The notes: a model not told the origin generated them from the letters alone. A stretch of DNA of 64,000 nucleotides from Flavobacteriaceae bacterium (GCA_014075215.1 CP046177.1:248001-312000); one strand, 5' to 3'; positions 50,747 through 60,652 are shown, numbered from the stretch's first letter. Numbers and translations are program-made.

Positions 50747-51082
50747 TTAAAGTTCCATTCCTGTTTCTTGGGAAAGCCCCTCGTTATCTTGCTCTAGTCC
50801 TTCCATACGTTCCTGAAATTGTTGCTCTTTTTCAGCCGCTTTTCGACTTTGGAATTCCCTATGAAGATCCATTGCGGATTCCTGCTCTTTCGCAATCTCC
50901 TTATTGCGTTTTTTCCGCTCTATTTCACGATGTTTACTACGCTCTTGCGCTATATCCTTCGTTTTTTTACTTTGGGTATAGCGCTGAACTCTGATCTCCA
51001 GTTTTAGAGACAAAAAGGTCAAACCATCTTCTGCCCACTGTAGAATTTTCCCTGGATCAAATAAGGTGCTTGTTTTAGCCAT
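50747..51082 (-). CDS. Hypothetical coiled-coil protein of the transfer region
   Basis: 111 residues from ATG 51082, chosen because MAKTSTLFDPGKILQWAEDG is a sensible N-terminus and overlaps the coupling-protein stop by 8 bases. The C-terminal half is a long charged helix (RKKRNKEIAKEQESAMDLHR). No family is recognised. Encoded between the coupling protein and DUF2958, it is likely a transfer accessory. Confidence 0.6.
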   Translation of the reverse strand: MAKTSTLFDPGKILQWAEDGLTFLSLKLEIRVQRYTQSKKTKDIAQERSKHREIERKKRNKEIAKEQESAMDLHREFQSRKAAEKEQQFQERMEGLEQDNEGLSQETGMEL

Positions 51083-52559
51083 TGTCAGAGGTGTTTGAAT
51101 CCGTATTACCAATAAACTCATCTACAGGAAGTAGTGGTGGCATTTGCTGGAAGCCACCTTGAATTGGTGGTGCTTGCTCTTCTGCCCACGTATTGATTTT
51201 CTTATTTTGGTAATACGCCTTAATGCGTTTTAAAAGCATTGGAGGTTGTCCACTACTAATAAAAATACCACCGTCTTTGGTATTTTTATGCATGACTTCC
51301 TGTGGGGTTAATACTTCCCTATGATGGGTACGATCATTTTCTTTATACGAATATTTCCCAAGGGATTTACTAATCTCTGTGGCTGTAGCCAAGTTTGTTC
51401 CTCCGAGATATAAAACACTGCCTGTGTTGGCTTTTAGAGTTTCTGCACCTTGTTGGGTATAGAGGTCTTGGCATTGACTAAAGGACTGATAACCCCATAT
51501 TCCGTATGCTTTATACTTACGAATTTGAGAGCTAATAAAAGGAATAAACTGCTTGTTTTTGGTTTTCAAACTTCCCGCTTCATCCACTAAAAAAGCGATG
51601 ACATTATCGGTTTTTGTAGGAATTCCAGCTTCAATAATTTGGGTAAACCATTCTTTGAGGAATAAGGAATTAAGCCCTTTGAGATAATCCTGTGCCATCA
51701 CGCTACTTTGAATCCATAAAATACGTTTCTCATCACGATACGAACCCATATCTAATGTAGTACGTGCTGTGGTTTTTATGACGTTCTCATCTTGCCAATT
51801 CTTTAAAACTGAAAGTGTATTAGACAATGCAGAATTTAAAAATTTGGCATCGTTTTTTATCAGCCCTCGATAACTGGTATAGAGCATATCATCCCCATAT
51901 TTTGCTACCAAGACATTCATTTTTTTTACGTTTGCCTGTATGAGTGTTACCAGATAGCGAACATTGTAAAGGTTGGTATATCTATTGGTGCCTAATTCTG
52001 CTTGTATGTACTTTAAAAGCCAAATCATCATTCCAATAATAGCTGAAGCGGTATTGTTCCAAATCGGTTCTTTGACATTAGTACCACCTTCAATAGCCAC
52101 GAGTTCCTCTGAAAAACGGTTAATTCTATCTAATGGTAGGTTTTCGATAGGATTCCAACCGACTGTGGATTGGGTGGCATCGGCGAAATTGATAATATCC
52201 TCATCATAGCCCAATTCTTGTTCCATATAAGGCATCGCCATATCTCTTGCCTGTTTCGTTTGGTCAAAAACTACAAAGGAGGTATCCACCATTTTTGATG
52301 CACCAAATAATTGCTGTGCAAAAATTTTAGAAGTTTTACCAATACCAGTTTTTCCAATGAGTAAAAGTCCACCATGTAAACTTTGTTTCATGGAGATAAA
52401 TTTCTCACCAATACGGATACCATTACCTTTGCGGTGTTTGTATTTCAAAACCTTTCTGGAATTACCCAGTTTGCCTTTGTAGGCGTGTTTTCCGCCGACA
52501 ATCCATTGTAAAATGGCATCTAAACCATCACTTATACTATCTAAAATATCATGTATCAT
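51075..52559 (-). CDS. Type IV coupling protein (VirD4/TraG family)
   Basis: 494 residues. Walker A LLIGKTGIGKTS (residues 67-77), Walker B VIAFLVDEAGSL and a conserved GYQSFSQCQDLY segment. Known role: ATP-driven delivery of the relaxase-DNA complex to the transfer channel. The usual N-terminal transmembrane helices are absent. The following gene upstream encodes a small membrane peptide that could supply an anchor. Confidence 0.88.
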   Translation of the reverse strand: MIHDILDSISDGLDAILQWIVGGKHAYKGKLGNSRKVLKYKHRKGNGIRIGEKFISMKQSLHGGLLLIGKTGIGKTSKIFAQQLFGASKMVDTSFVVFDQTKQARDMAMPYMEQELGYDEDIINFADATQSTVGWNPIENLPLDRINRFSEELVAIEGGTNVKEPIWNNTASAIIGMMIWLLKYIQAELGTNRYTNLYNVRYLVTLIQANVKKMNVLVAKYGDDMLYTSYRGLIKNDAKFLNSALSNTLSVLKNWQDENVIKTTARTTLDMGSYRDEKRILWIQSSVMAQDYLKGLNSLFLKEWFTQIIEAGIPTKTDNVIAFLVDEAGSLKTKNKQFIPFISSQIRKYKAYGIWGYQSFSQCQDLYTQQGAETLKANTGSVLYLGGTNLATATEISKSLGKYSYKENDRTHHREVLTPQEVMHKNTKDGGIFISSGQPPMLLKRIKAYYQNKKINTWAEEQAPPIQGGFQQMPPLLPVDEFIGNTDSNTSDNG

Positions 52560-52619
52560 AATGTTGTTTTTTATTTTTTTGTTACTAATTACTTTATACT
52601 TATTACTATCTACTTTATA

Positions 52620-52760
52620 CTATTTCAAATTCGTATCAATCAGCTTCTTAAATGCCCCATTAAAGGCGGTAAGGATCAGTTCACTTGCCCTAGTAAGGCA
52701 GTAAATAGCTATTAAAAATATTTTTAAAAAAAAGCCGAGTATTGTAAAAAATGTTTTCAT
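52620..52760 (-). CDS. 46-residue single-TM peptide upstream of the coupling protein
   Basis: ATG 52760 opens MKTFFTILGFFLKIFLIAIY, a transmembrane helix, followed by CLTRASELILTAFNGAFKKL and a TAG. It lies 2 bases after the lipoprotein stop and 60 bases before the coupling-protein start, on the same strand. Since that coupling protein lacks its usual membrane helices, a split-anchor role is an attractive guess. Confidence 0.5.
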   Translation of the reverse strand: MKTFFTILGFFLKIFLIAIYCLTRASELILTAFNGAFKKLIDTNLK

Positions 52761-52762
52761 CG

Positions 52763-53482
52763 TTATAGTTTTACCGTTTTTTGATTGCCAATAGTTAGGG
52801 TTCCACCTCGTGATTCAATAACAGCTCGATAAAGTGCTACCATCGCCGAGAAATGCTGTTCTTCTTCTGGACTTGGCAAGTGGATAAGTTCAACGTTTAT
52901 ACCCTTGTAGTTATCTGCAAGGCGAACCATAGATTCAAACCTTGCCTGTACATCCTTTGGGTATTTTAAAAGCCGACGTGCTTGTCTGGGGTCATAGATT
53001 GAGAAAATAGGACTATGTTCTTTTAAATCGGATATCAAAATAAGTTTACGAACACCTTGTTTTGAAGCTAGTCTATTAAGTTCGGTAACAATAGTACCAA
53101 AGATGGCTGAGTATTTTAGTGGCTTATCATTAACGCAATACTTGGCTAGAGTATCTCTGAACTGGGTGGATAATGCTCGGCGTGAACGACGTCTTGAATC
53201 CTCGTTTGAAAGCCATCCAGCACTAGATTTTGATAATGTAAATGCATGACGTTCTGTATAACGTGTGTCTATAATTGGGATATAGGATATTTCAATACCA
53301 TCAAAAATATTGTCGCTTTCCAAGCGGTCTAATATAAAATCTGCTTTTGGGCGAAAACCATCCGCTTCACTTAAATCAACAGCTACAGTAAGTGAGTGTA
53401 GTGTCGATGGGGTCTGATTAGCACATCCTAAAACTAGGATGGCTAATACTGTTATTATTACTAAGTGTTGTAAATATTTCAT
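52763..53482 (-). CDS. Lipoprotein with VWA-like fold, transfer region
   Basis: 239 residues. Lipobox VLGC. The mature part begins SLTVAVDLSEADGF and contains KLILISDLKEHSPIF, with hydrophobic strand then Asp patterns resembling a von Willebrand A core with a degenerate metal site. No conjugation family is recognised with certainty. It is co-directional with, and 20 bases from, the upstream membrane protein. Confidence 0.55.
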   Translation of the reverse strand: MKYLQHLVIITVLAILVLGCANQTPSTLHSLTVAVDLSEADGFRPKADFILDRLESDNIFDGIEISYIPIIDTRYTERHAFTLSKSSAGWLSNEDSRRRSRRALSTQFRDTLAKYCVNDKPLKYSAIFGTIVTELNRLASKQGVRKLILISDLKEHSPIFSIYDPRQARRLLKYPKDVQARFESMVRLADNYKGINVELIHLPSPEEEQHFSAMVALYRAVIESRGGTLTIGNQKTVKL

Positions 53483-53501
53483 TGTGATTTGTTTTAAAGG
53501 G

Positions 53502-54323
53502 TTATGAATTTGTATTTGGTTTATCGGTGTAATTTTGGAATTCTACGTTATCGAAATACGTCGTTAGTGGTGTTGGAGTTTCGGAAAAGGCATTGGGTTG
53601 CACCTTATCTTTACGTGTTATTAAATTCTCGTTACACCACATGGCAAAGGCTTTTAGATACTCGGCAGATATCACTTTTTCGTAGCTGTGAGCCATCAGT
53701 AATATCCCATCCAATTGACTGAGTTTGTCATTCTTCTCTTTCAGAAGTAGGGTCAATCGTGTTTCTGTATCCTTGAATTCTTTAGTTAGCGTTTTAATCT
53801 GGTCGCCAATCTTTTTATGATTGTAATAATCAGAGAAAGTCTGCTTGGTGGGTTTTGTCATCAATGTGAGTAATACACCACATAAAAAAAGTGTAAGGTT
53901 GATGATCAAGAAATTAAATTCAGAGGTATGTTCTGTGCCCTGTCCTAGATTAGCGTTATAGGATAGGCGTAGTGCAGAGAAGCTGTAGAGTAATCCAGAT
54001 ACAAAAGTGATAATCCCTAGGCCGACTAACCATTTCTTTAGTTTAGTATCAAACAGGCGTAAAACATCAGGGAAAATATGGGCGATTATAAAGAAACAAA
54101 TCGCCAATCCTGCACTCGATACTAATGCTCCAAAACTATTGCTTGAGATTAACAGGAATATTTTGTAGTTAATCATTACTTCCGAAAATGAGAGTAGCAC
54201 TAAGAAAAATAAAGCAATACGCCAGTTACGAATCAGATGTCCAAGATTGCTATCAAAATCACGCTCTTTCTTTTTTAGGACTCTAAGGTCTTCCTGTAAG
54301 TCCTCATGTTTAGAGGTGAGCAT
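53502..54323 (-). CDS. Four-helix membrane protein with coiled-coil, possibly 5' truncated
   Basis: 273 residues from ATG 54323. Four to five transmembrane helices (IALFFLVLLSFSEVMI to LTLFLCGVLLTLM), then a coiled coil (KKIGDQIKTLTKEFKDTETR). No family is recognised. The frame is open upstream to about 54405 with protein-like sequence (GAKRAVTDKQAIEQSYAKEE) but no ATG. So either the true start is 54323 or the gene was cut at the element boundary. Confidence 0.55.
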   Translation of the reverse strand: MLTSKHEDLQEDLRVLKKKERDFDSNLGHLIRNWRIALFFLVLLSFSEVMINYKIFLLISSNSFGALVSSAGLAICFFIIAHIFPDVLRLFDTKLKKWLVGLGIITFVSGLLYSFSALRLSYNANLGQGTEHTSEFNFLIINLTLFLCGVLLTLMTKPTKQTFSDYYNHKKIGDQIKTLTKEFKDTETRLTLLLKEKNDKLSQLDGILLMAHSYEKVISAEYLKAFAMWCNENLITRKDKVQPNAFSETPTPLTTYFDNVEFQNYTDKPNTNS

Positions 54324-54647
54324 GGCTTCTTCTTTGGCATAGCTTTGCTCTATGGCTTGTTTATCGGTAACGGCTCGTTTTGCACCAATGGTTACGATTA
54401 TATAAAATTCACTTTATAGTCATGAAAGAACATAGAAATATCCACTATTAAATATTCCTATGTCTTTATAAATTTTCAACTTATGTCATTTCCTTAAAAC
54501 CCTTGTCATTATTGGAAAGTTCCAATGTTGGAACCTTTTTGTCGTGGTTTTAATAGTGTGTGCTGAATAAGTTCATTTATACGACCTTTGTAATAGAATT
54601 TTTATTTTTTCAACAGAAACATTATTTTAGTACCCATAAGAAAAACC
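54324..54647. other. Boundary region between the mobile element and the Rieske operon
   Basis: No gene. It holds an imperfect hairpin pairing AACATAGAAATAT with ATATTCCTATGTC (about 54429-54473). There is also a terminator-like hairpin GTTCCA-ATGT-TGGAAC followed by CTTTTT (54519-54540), read on the plus strand. A GACCTTTG near 54588 is a weak -7 candidate for the operon. The right end of the element is likely here, but no matching attachment repeat was found at the left side. Confidence 0.45.
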
Positions 54648-56264
54648 ATGATGTCAACCAAACGAATTGAAATTGCCAAAATAGCTGACCTTGTAGCAAA
54701 AGAACCTGCATATGCTCTGGTAAAAAATACGGATCTTGTTATTATAAAACACGAAAAAGGAATATCGGTACTTTACGGGAGGTGTCATCACAGAGGAGCT
54801 TTATTAGCAGACGGGCATATAGATGGGCATAATTTAATTTGCGGAGTTCATGGTTGGGATTATCGCTATGATACCGGGGTCAGCGAGTATAATAATGATG
54901 AAATATTACATAAATTTCAAGAATATATAGAAGGAGATTCGCTATTTGTCGATGAGAATGAAATTGATACCTTCGAAAAAGAACACCCACAACCTTTTAA
55001 TCGCAATGAATATCTGGGGACCTATGCAGATACCCATCCTGAAGATACGGAACCATATACGGATTACATAAGAGAACTTGCTAAAAATGGTTTAAAAAAT
55101 GTAGGTCATCATGGGTTTTCAGCCTCTATGGGAGTTGATAGAAACACCCTGCCAAAGTGGGATGACATTCAATTTTTACCTGCACAACTGGCAACCAGAC
55201 CGTTGCTAGATCATGAAGAAGTAAATACCAAAGTAGTGATCGGGTCAAAAGCTAAAAAACCATTAGCATTAGACATTCCGATTTTTGTTAGTGATATGAG
55301 TTTTGGTGCCTTATCTCGCGAGGCAAAGATATCATTGTCAAAAGGAGCAGAAATGGCAGGAACGGGAATCTGTTCCGGAGAAGGAGGGATGCTACCACAA
55401 GAACAAGAAAACAATTCAAGATACTTATATGAATTAGCTTCAGCGCAATTTGGTTTTTCTTGGGAAAAACTGGACAACGTACAGGCTTTTCATTTTAAAG
55501 GAGGGCAAGGAGCAAAAACAGGAACCGGAGGACACTTGCCAGGGACTAAAGTAACCCAGGAAATAGCCAAAGTACGCGGATTAAAAGAAGGAGAAACCGC
55601 TATCTCTCCGGCAACTTTTCCAAATTTTTACGGAGTAAAAGACTTTAAAAATTTTGCCGAACAGGTAAGAGAACGCACAGGAGGGATTCCGATTGGATTT
55701 AAAATTGCAGCCAGTCATATAGAAAAAGACATTCAATTTGCCTTAGATGTAGGCGTAGATTATATTATCCTCGACGGAAGAGGTGGAGGTACGGGATCTG
55801 CCCCCACCATTTTAAGAGATCATATCAATGTACCTACGATTCCTGCTCTGGCAAGAGCCAGAAAATATTTAGATACCGTTGGGGCTACGGATATTACATT
55901 AGTCATTACGGGAGGTTTGAGAGCGGCAGAAGATTTTGCAAAAGCATTAATGTTAGGAGCGGATGCCATAGCCGTTTCAAATTCGGCCTTACAAGCTATA
56001 GGTTGCCTAGGAATGAGAGCCTGCGGTACCAACAATTGTCCGGTAGGAATTGCCACACAAAAAGAATCACTAAGAAGCAGGCTAATCATTCAGTCATCTG
56101 CCAAACAGTTGTATAATTATTTTACTGCGGCAAATGATTTGATTAAAGTAATTTCCAGAGCTTGCGGATATGATGGTATTTCAAAATTTAACCCTAACGA
56201 TTTATCGACATTTGATACAGATATACATAAACTAACAGGCATCAATTACGCCGGAATTCAATAA
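54648..56264 (+). CDS. Rieske-domain fused glutamate-synthase-type FMN enzyme
   Basis: 538 residues. An N-terminal Rieske [2Fe-2S] domain has ligands C46, H48, C65 and H68 (GRCHHRG and CGVHGW). The rest is the FMN-binding domain of ferredoxin-type glutamate synthases: DIPIFVSDMSFGALS, GEGGMLPQEQ, KGGQGAKTGTGG, DGRGGGTGSAP, and the [3Fe-4S] ligands C453, C459 and C464 (C-x5-C-x4-C). The glutaminase domain is absent, as in the stand-alone FMN-binding glutamate-synthase family whose substrates are mostly unknown. First gene of an eight-gene operon; the next start is 2 bases away. Cytoplasmic by sequence. Confidence 0.88.
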   Translation: MMSTKRIEIAKIADLVAKEPAYALVKNTDLVIIKHEKGISVLYGRCHHRGALLADGHIDGHNLICGVHGWDYRYDTGVSEYNNDEILHKFQEYIEGDSLFVDENEIDTFEKEHPQPFNRNEYLGTYADTHPEDTEPYTDYIRELAKNGLKNVGHHGFSASMGVDRNTLPKWDDIQFLPAQLATRPLLDHEEVNTKVVIGSKAKKPLALDIPIFVSDMSFGALSREAKISLSKGAEMAGTGICSGEGGMLPQEQENNSRYLYELASAQFGFSWEKLDNVQAFHFKGGQGAKTGTGGHLPGTKVTQEIAKVRGLKEGETAISPATFPNFYGVKDFKNFAEQVRERTGGIPIGFKIAASHIEKDIQFALDVGVDYIILDGRGGGTGSAPTILRDHINVPTIPALARARKYLDTVGATDITLVITGGLRAAEDFAKALMLGADAIAVSNSALQAIGCLGMRACGTNNCPVGIATQKESLRSRLIIQSSAKQLYNYFTAANDLIKVISRACGYDGISKFNPNDLSTFDTDIHKLTGINYAGIQ

Positions 56265-56266
56265 TT

Positions 56267-57502
56267 ATGTTTCAAATACTTATAGGTATTACCGCATTAG
56301 CTGCTCTTTTGAGCTTTATCAATGCGAAATTTTTAAAATTATCCGGAACTATCGGAATACTTATTCTTTCTATCATTATATCATTTTCAATAGGAAGCTC
56401 TATATATCTTTATGATAAAGAATATTTCATGAGCATTTATCCATCATTAAAACAAATAGATTTTAGAAAAATATTGTTTGACTTTTTATTAGGAATATTA
56501 TTGTTTGCAGGAGCTATTCACGTAAACCTAAATAGCCTCTTAAAAGAGAAAGGTTCTGTTATAATTTATGCAACCTTTGGTGTACTAGTTAGTACTTTCA
56601 TAATAGGTACAATATTTTATTACCTCGTACTTTTATTTGGCTTTGAAATAAGTTTCTTTTATAGTTTAGTCTTTGGAGCTTTGGTTTCTCCAACCGATCC
56701 GGTTGCGGTACTGGCATTATTAAAAAAAGCAGGAGCACCGGAGCATATGGAAATAAAAATAGTAGGAGAATCACTTTTTAATGACGGTATTGGAATAGTT
56801 GTTTTTTTATCACTTCTATCTTTAGCAACACTATCACATGAACTCGAAATTACTCATATCGCCCAAGAGTTTAGTATTGAAACAGGAGGCGGAATATTAA
56901 TGGGGCTGATTTTAGGATACTTAGGAAAAATATCTATTAGAAGTGTTTCTAAAGAACCCATAATAGCGGTACATATTTCATTAGCTATTGTTTTAGGTGG
57001 CTATAGTTTATCATCTTTACTTCATATTTCTGGCGCCATTGCAATGGTAGTTGCAGGGTTAATTGTAGGAGATAGTTTACATTCTGAAAAATTTTCAGAA
57101 GAATTTAAAAATCATATGAATATCTTTTGGGAAATTTTAGATGAAATTTTTAACGCAATACTTTTTGTTCTTATAGGTATTATAATCATTATGGTCGATT
57201 TTAATATTTACTACCTTTTACTGGGAGGGGTTACCATTATTATTGTTTTACTTTCAAGATACATAGCCATTTATCTATCAAATTTTCTTCTTAAAAAATC
57301 AAATAGAGCGAATGCTAAAGAACGTATTATTTTAACATGGGCTGGTTTAAAAGGAGGGATATCAATAGCATTAGCACTTACATTACCAGACGGTGAAACA
57401 AGGGATATTATTTTATATGTAACTTATGTAGTTGTTGTTTTTTCAATTATTACACAAGGATTAACCATTGAGAAATTAATTTCAAAATCATTAAAGAAAT
57501 AG
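56267..57502 (+). CDS. CPA1-family Na+(K+)/H+ antiporter (NhaP type)
   Basis: 411 residues, about 12 transmembrane helices. The conserved ion-site motifs are present: GALVSPTDPVAVLALLKK and GESLFNDGIGIVVF (the ND pair), plus WAGLKGGISIALAL near the end. Known role: exchange of monovalent cations for protons across the inner membrane. It is packed between two Rieske enzymes with gaps of 2 and 4 bases, so ion or pH homeostasis is tied to the operon's redox work. Confidence 0.9.
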   Translation: MFQILIGITALAALLSFINAKFLKLSGTIGILILSIIISFSIGSSIYLYDKEYFMSIYPSLKQIDFRKILFDFLLGILLFAGAIHVNLNSLLKEKGSVIIYATFGVLVSTFIIGTIFYYLVLLFGFEISFFYSLVFGALVSPTDPVAVLALLKKAGAPEHMEIKIVGESLFNDGIGIVVFLSLLSLATLSHELEITHIAQEFSIETGGGILMGLILGYLGKISIRSVSKEPIIAVHISLAIVLGGYSLSSLLHISGAIAMVVAGLIVGDSLHSEKFSEEFKNHMNIFWEILDEIFNAILFVLIGIIIIMVDFNIYYLLLGGVTIIIVLLSRYIAIYLSNFLLKKSNRANAKERIILTWAGLKGGISIALALTLPDGETRDIILYVTYVVVVFSIITQGLTIEKLISKSLKK

Positions 57503-57506
57503 TTAA

Positions 57507-59456
57507 ATGGAGAAAAAAATTATTTGGCATAAGGTACTAAGTAATAAAAAAGAACTCCCTGAAGGTCGTGTAAAAACAGTTACGGCAAATCATAAAGGGA
57601 TCTGTCTGACACATTATAAAGGCAAATTTTCAGCATTGGATAATAGCTGTCCGCATCAGGGCGGCCCGCTGGGAGAAGGTTCTATAGAAAATGGGCTGTT
57701 GCGGTGTCCGTGGCATGGCTGGGATTTTGACCCTTGCACGGGAGCACCTCCGGGAGGGTATGATGACGGAATTGATACCTTTCCGGTAAAAGAACAGGAC
57801 GGTGCAATTTTTGTTGGAGTTGAAGAAGAAGCTCCTCATGAAGAAACAGTATCTGACGTAATGATAGAAACAATGGTGAATTGGGGAATTGACACTGTTT
57901 TTGGAATGGTAGGACATAGCAATCTGGCAGTAGCAGATGCTATGAAAAGGCAAGAAGAAAAAGGAAAATTAAGATATTTTGGGATTCGCCATGAAGGTGC
58001 TGCTTCTTTTGCTGCTTCCGGATATGCAAAACTTACGGGAAAACCGGCTGCATGTTTTGGAATTGCAGGGCCCGGAGCTACAAATATGTTTACGGGAATG
58101 TGGGATGCCAAAGTAGACCGCGTACCCTTATTAGCGCTTTCCGGACAGGTAAATACACAAGTAGTAGGCACCGGAGCTTTCCAGGAAGTAGATTTAGTGA
58201 ACGCCTTTGGAAGTGTTTCCGAATTTAATCATGCCGTTCATACCAACTCAAATCATAGTGAATTAATGTCTTTAGCCATTAAAAACGCATTAGTGAAACG
58301 AGATGTTTCGCATCTTACTTTTCCGGATGAAGTGGCATTTAGTAAGAAACCGAAAAGAGAAAAAGCACAAACTCCGGAAAACCGTATCACACCGTTCAAT
58401 ATTTCTCCTCCAAAAGAGATGTTACGGAAAGCAGTGGAGTGTATCATCAATGCAAAAAGACCTGCCATTATCGTAGGTCATGGAGCACGTTTTCAAATGA
58501 AAGCTATCACCGCTTATGCGGAAAGCCTGAACTGCCCGGTGATTACAACATTTAAAGGCAAGGGCCTAATTGCAGACGACCATGAATTGGGTTGCGGTGT
58601 TTTAGGTAGGAGTGGAACGCCCGTTGCTTCCTGGTTTATGAACGAATCCGACTTGCTAATCGTTTTTGGAGCGTCATTTTCCAATCATACGGGGATTACC
58701 CCTAAAAAACCTATTATCCAGGTAGATTTTGACCCTATGGCATTGAGCAAGTTTCACAAAGTGGATGTAGCACTTTGGGGAGAGATATCTGAAACCATTG
58801 CACTGTTGGAAACCCAAACAAAAGGAAAGACAAAAACGATAAACCAACGCAAAGAAATTGCCGAACGATGGAGTTATTGGAGAAAGGAAAAAGAAAGCAG
58901 ATTACGAGATACCGGTAGTAAAAGATTGAGTTCTATTGCCGTATTTGATGCCATGAATACAGTGGTCCCGGAAGATGCTGTAATTGCAGTTGACGTAGGA
59001 AACAATACCTATTCTTTTGGCCGTTATTTTGAGCCTAAAAACCAGGCTGTTTTAATGTCAGGCTATTTAGGATCTATTGGATTTGCATTACCTGCAGCTA
59101 TGGGAGCATGGGCAGCAAAAGGGCATGAAAGACCCATTTGGTCAGTATCGGGAGATGGAGGCTTAGGACAATATTTGACGGAAATAACTACCTTGGTAAA
59201 GTACGATATGAATATCAAACATATTGTTCTTAATAATTCGGAGCTCGGAAAAATATCTAAAGAACAACGATCAGCGAAAGTAGATGTTTGGCATACGTCG
59301 CTTAAAAACCCAAGCTTTGCCCAATTTGCCGAAAATTGCGGAGCACTGGGAATCAGAGTAGAAAAGCCCGAAGAGTTAATCCCGGCAATGGAAAAACTTA
59401 AAAACCACAATGGTCCGGCACTTTTAGAAGTTATGACCGATGTAAATTTAATATAA
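57507..59456 (+). CDS. Rieske-domain fused ThDP-dependent enzyme (pyruvate-oxidase/acetolactate-synthase fold)
   Basis: 649 residues. The N-terminal Rieske domain has C48, H50, C67 and H70 (CPHQGGPLGEG and CPWHGWDF). A full ThDP enzyme follows: N-terminal domain with catalytic Glu163 in IRHEGAA, a middle domain (about 305-440), and a C-terminal domain with the ThDP motif GDG (549-551) to NN (576-577). The fold suits decarboxylation of a 2-oxo acid such as pyruvate. A Rieske domain at its N-terminus suggests electrons leave by iron-sulphur transfer rather than to oxygen (inference). The malic enzyme next door produces pyruvate. Confidence 0.85.
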   Translation: MEKKIIWHKVLSNKKELPEGRVKTVTANHKGICLTHYKGKFSALDNSCPHQGGPLGEGSIENGLLRCPWHGWDFDPCTGAPPGGYDDGIDTFPVKEQDGAIFVGVEEEAPHEETVSDVMIETMVNWGIDTVFGMVGHSNLAVADAMKRQEEKGKLRYFGIRHEGAASFAASGYAKLTGKPAACFGIAGPGATNMFTGMWDAKVDRVPLLALSGQVNTQVVGTGAFQEVDLVNAFGSVSEFNHAVHTNSNHSELMSLAIKNALVKRDVSHLTFPDEVAFSKKPKREKAQTPENRITPFNISPPKEMLRKAVECIINAKRPAIIVGHGARFQMKAITAYAESLNCPVITTFKGKGLIADDHELGCGVLGRSGTPVASWFMNESDLLIVFGASFSNHTGITPKKPIIQVDFDPMALSKFHKVDVALWGEISETIALLETQTKGKTKTINQRKEIAERWSYWRKEKESRLRDTGSKRLSSIAVFDAMNTVVPEDAVIAVDVGNNTYSFGRYFEPKNQAVLMSGYLGSIGFALPAAMGAWAAKGHERPIWSVSGDGGLGQYLTEITTLVKYDMNIKHIVLNNSELGKISKEQRSAKVDVWHTSLKNPSFAQFAENCGALGIRVEKPEELIPAMEKLKNHNGPALLEVMTDVNLI

Positions 59457-59459
59457 ACT

Positions 59460-60641
59460 ATGGATTATTTTGAAAAATCATTAGTACTACACAAACACTT
59501 AAAGGGAAAATGGGAAATTAATTCCCGGTTCCCTCTGGAAAACGCCGATGATTTATCAGTAGCGTATACCCCGGGTGTAGCATCGGTCTGTGAGTCTATT
59601 GCCAAAGATACTTCTATGGCCTATGACTTGACAATGAAAGGAAATACGGTGGCCATTGTTTCCGACGGATCTGCGGTCTTGGGATTAGGTGATATTGGCC
59701 CGGAAGCAGCCATTCCTGTAATGGAAGGGAAAGCTATTTTATTTAAAAAGTTTGCCGGAATTAATGGAGTTCCGGTAGTGATCAATGCCCATACTTCAGA
59801 AGATATTATTACTACAGTAAAAACGATAGCCCCTACTTTTGGGGGGATAAATTTAGAAGACATCAAAGCACCAAAATGTTTTGAAATTGAAAAAGCACTT
59901 CAAGATATAGGGATTCCTGTTTTTCACGATGATCAGCACGGAACTGCCATTGTACTGTTGGCAGCATTGATCAATGCCGGTAAGGTAATCGGAAAACCTG
60001 TTGAAGAAATGAAAATTGTAGTTAACGGAGCAGGAGCAGCCGGAACCGCGATTGCCAGATTGTTGCGTTGTGTGGGACACGACCCTAATGTTTGTGTCCC
60101 GGCAAATGATGTACTGGTTTGTGATTCAAAAGGTATTATATCCAGAGACAGAACGGATTTAAACGAATACAAAAAAGAACTTTTGGCTTACAGCAACAAA
60201 CAGCATCTTTCGGGAAGTTTGAAAGATGCTTTAAAAGGAGCAGATTGTTTTATAGGAGTATCTAAGGGAAATCTTTTAGACGGAAATGATATTCGATCAA
60301 TGAATACCGATGCAATTGTACTGGCAATGGCTAACCCCATTCCTGAAATTATGCCGGACATTGCAAAAAGAGGAGGGGCAAGAATTGTGGGTACGGGACG
60401 TAGCGATTTTCCAAATCAAGTGAATAATGTATCTGTTTTTCCGGGAATTTTTAAAGGTGCTTTAAAAGCCAAATCAAAGCGAATTACAGAGATTATGAAA
60501 ATAGCGGCAGCACATGCCTTAGCCGGTTGCGTTAAGAATATATCGGAAGATAATATACTGCCAAGCCCTTTATCTTTGGAAACAGCAAATATTGTTGCAG
60601 ATGAAGTTGCCAAAGTAGCCTTAGCAGAAGCAACTCTTTAA
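59460..60641 (+). CDS. NAD(P)-dependent malic enzyme (short form)
   Basis: 393 residues, the compact bacterial form without a phosphotransacetylase tail. LSVAYTPGVA has the catalytic Tyr36, MEGKAILFKKF the catalytic Lys, FHDDQHGTA the metal site and VNGAGAAGTAIARLL the dinucleotide-binding glycines. Reaction: malate to pyruvate and CO2 with reduction of NAD(P)+. It starts 3 bases after the ThDP enzyme, which could consume the pyruvate. Confidence 0.93.
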   Translation: MDYFEKSLVLHKHLKGKWEINSRFPLENADDLSVAYTPGVASVCESIAKDTSMAYDLTMKGNTVAIVSDGSAVLGLGDIGPEAAIPVMEGKAILFKKFAGINGVPVVINAHTSEDIITTVKTIAPTFGGINLEDIKAPKCFEIEKALQDIGIPVFHDDQHGTAIVLLAALINAGKVIGKPVEEMKIVVNGAGAAGTAIARLLRCVGHDPNVCVPANDVLVCDSKGIISRDRTDLNEYKKELLAYSNKQHLSGSLKDALKGADCFIGVSKGNLLDGNDIRSMNTDAIVLAMANPIPEIMPDIAKRGGARIVGTGRSDFPNQVNNVSVFPGIFKGALKAKSKRITEIMKIAAAHALAGCVKNISEDNILPSPLSLETANIVADEVAKVALAEATL

Positions 60642-60652
60642 TGATATAAAAA

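Noticed and set aside
39872..54400. Attachment-site direct repeats for the mobilizable element
   Set aside because: Sequences near 39824-39871 and 54324-54647 were compared by eye and no convincing shared repeat was found, so no att site is annotated.
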